The notes below the pieces were generated by a model. It saw only the letters and a program-made list of their open reading frames with translations, had not been told where the DNA came from and did no database searches. 6,411 nucleotides of DNA from Syntrophomonadaceae bacterium. Its GTDB lineage: Bacteria; Bacillota; Dethiobacteria; DTU022. The first letter of the stretch is position 1, and each line of letters starts with the position of its first letter. The stretch covers positions 1 through 6,411 of the forward strand of contig SLSE01000216.1 in the NCBI GenBank assembly GCA_007130585.1, in the 5' to 3' direction. The position numbers and the translations under genes were made by a program. This document shows positions 6,175-6,411 of this stretch, piece after piece.

Positions 6175-6208
6175 CTTTCAATTGGAAAAACCCCCCTCTT
6201 ATTGAAAG
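6175..6208. repeat. 8-bp inverted repeat between divergent promoters (possible operator)
   Basis: CTTTCAAT at 6175-6182 and its exact reverse complement ATTGAAAG at 6201-6208 are separated by 18 bp (centre to centre 26 bp). The right arm covers the -35 element of the rightward promoter, and the left arm lies just outside the leftward -35. This position would suit a dimeric repressor, but no regulator is identified, and the A+T-rich arms could match by chance. Confidence 0.4.
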
Positions 6209-6230
6209 AAGGTTCGATTAATGTTATGAT
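6202..6230 (+). promoter_or_regulatory. Sigma-A-type promoter upstream of the TPP riboswitch
   Basis: -35 TTGAAA (6202-6207), a 17-nt spacer and -10 TATGAT (6225-6230), each one mismatch from consensus, with TG at 6222-6223 forming an extended -10. Transcription would start near 6237, about 10 nt before the riboswitch. Confidence 0.85.
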
Positions 6231-6246
6231 ATTCGTAAAGAATTTG

Positions 6247-6336
6247 GATAAGGGGAGCTGGGTTAACCGGCTGAGAAAGAACTGTAGGCGTTCTGACCCT
6301 TAAACCTGATCTGGGTAATGCCAGCGGAGGGATATC
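6247..6336 (+). promoter_or_regulatory. TPP riboswitch (THI element)
   Basis: This RNA element binds thiamin pyrophosphate and controls the gene downstream. Conserved landmarks are all present: GGGGAGC (6252-6258), CTGAGA (6271-6276), GACCCTT (6295-6301), and AACCTGATCTGGGTAATGCC (6303-6322) continuing AGCGGAGGGA. Helices can be traced: GATA (6247-6250) with TATC (6333-6336) as P1, AGCTGG with CCGGCT (one wobble) in the pyrimidine-sensing arm, AGAAC with GTTCT as the variable P3a, and CTGG with CCAG in the pyrophosphate-sensing arm. Because an intrinsic terminator follows closely, it should act by transcription termination when TPP is abundant. The regulated gene starts beyond the right edge, so its identity is not visible. 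Confidence 0.97.
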
Positions 6337-6348
6337 AACAGCAGGTTG

Positions 6349-6383
6349 AAAAAGCTGTCGCCGTCGTTGGCGGGAGCTTTTTT
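6349..6383 (+). terminator. Rho-independent terminator acting as the riboswitch expression platform
   Basis: AAAAAGCT (6349-6356) pairs with AGCTTTTT (6375-6382). After one G-G mismatch, TCGCC (6358-6362) pairs with GGCGG (6369-6373) around a 6-nt loop. A run of six T residues ends the element. It starts 12 nt after the aptamer, as expected for TPP-dependent termination. A small hairpin, TCAAC (6335-6339) with GTTGA (6345-6349), overlaps the 3' side of P1 and the first terminator base and may take part in the switch. Confidence 0.9.
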
Positions 6384-6411
6384 GCTTATTTTCGTTTATG
6401 ATCAACCGCAG

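Larger units (their letters stand above)
5913..6246. other. Divergent intergenic region between the DUF362 gene and the TPP riboswitch
   Basis: About 330 bp hold no convincing gene on either strand. The part nearest the DUF362 gene (about 5950-6120) is G+C-rich with many short complementary segments. The part from 6120 to 6246 is A+T-rich and holds promoters facing both ways and an inverted repeat. On the minus strand the near-identical decamers TGAAAGGCGC and TGAAGGGCGG lie in tandem (6101-6120). The elements I can support are listed separately. Confidence 0.7.

Noticed and set aside
6199..6405. Minus-strand 68-codon open frame across the riboswitch
   Set aside because: It runs antisense through the promoter, TPP aptamer and terminator and has no recognisable protein features.
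6398..6411. Plus-strand ATG after the riboswitch terminator as the start of a thi gene
   Set aside because: No Shine-Dalgarno sequence lies upstream (the region is T-rich), and only four codons are visible. The real start is probably beyond the edge.

Overview
The window looks like a chromosomal segment of a Gram-positive anaerobe, most likely in the Clostridia/Peptococcia part of the Firmicutes. This is inferred from strong AGGAGG-type ribosome binding sites, frequent GTG and TTG starts, sigma-A-type promoters, a TPP riboswitch followed by an intrinsic terminator, and a DUF362 protein. Base composition is mixed and the genus cannot be fixed from the sequence. There is no insertion sequence, phage gene, CRISPR array, tRNA or rRNA.

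Layout from left to right. Positions 1-4494 hold six minus-strand genes, read right to left: a low-specificity L-threonine aldolase (3469-4494), a small membrane protein without a normal start codon (3033-3413), an M20 amidohydrolase (1804-2991), a TM1367-like cyclophilin-fold protein (1337-1708), a left-handed beta-helix GlmU-like acyltransferase protein (496-1308), and a winged-helix protein that runs off the left edge just as a possible nucleotidyltransferase motif begins (1-485). Gaps are 10 to 95 bp and all genes share one strand, so a single operon is plausible. A good promoter with an extended -10 lies just before the aldolase gene (4535-4562). A minus-strand DUF362 gene (4587-5912) precedes this group and probably forms its own unit, though read-through is possible because no convincing terminator separates them.

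The right end (5913-6411) is a divergent control region. To the left, a candidate promoter (6136-6165) would give the DUF362 gene a leader of about 215 nt with a long-range stem; a second -10-like TATAAT lies closer to the gene. To the right, a strong promoter (6202-6230) drives a textbook TPP riboswitch (6247-6336) and a rho-independent terminator (6349-6383), so a thiamin biosynthesis, salvage or uptake gene should begin just beyond position 6411.

Functionally the cluster mixes amino-acid turnover (threonine to glycine plus acetaldehyde; deacylation of N-acyl amino acids) with proteins of unknown role. No previously undescribed multi-gene system can be claimed. The more interesting points are a probable AUA start (or homopolymer frameshift) in the membrane protein gene, a ribosome binding site placed in a hairpin loop before the cyclophilin-fold gene, the structured DUF362 leader, and an inverted repeat between the two divergent promoters.
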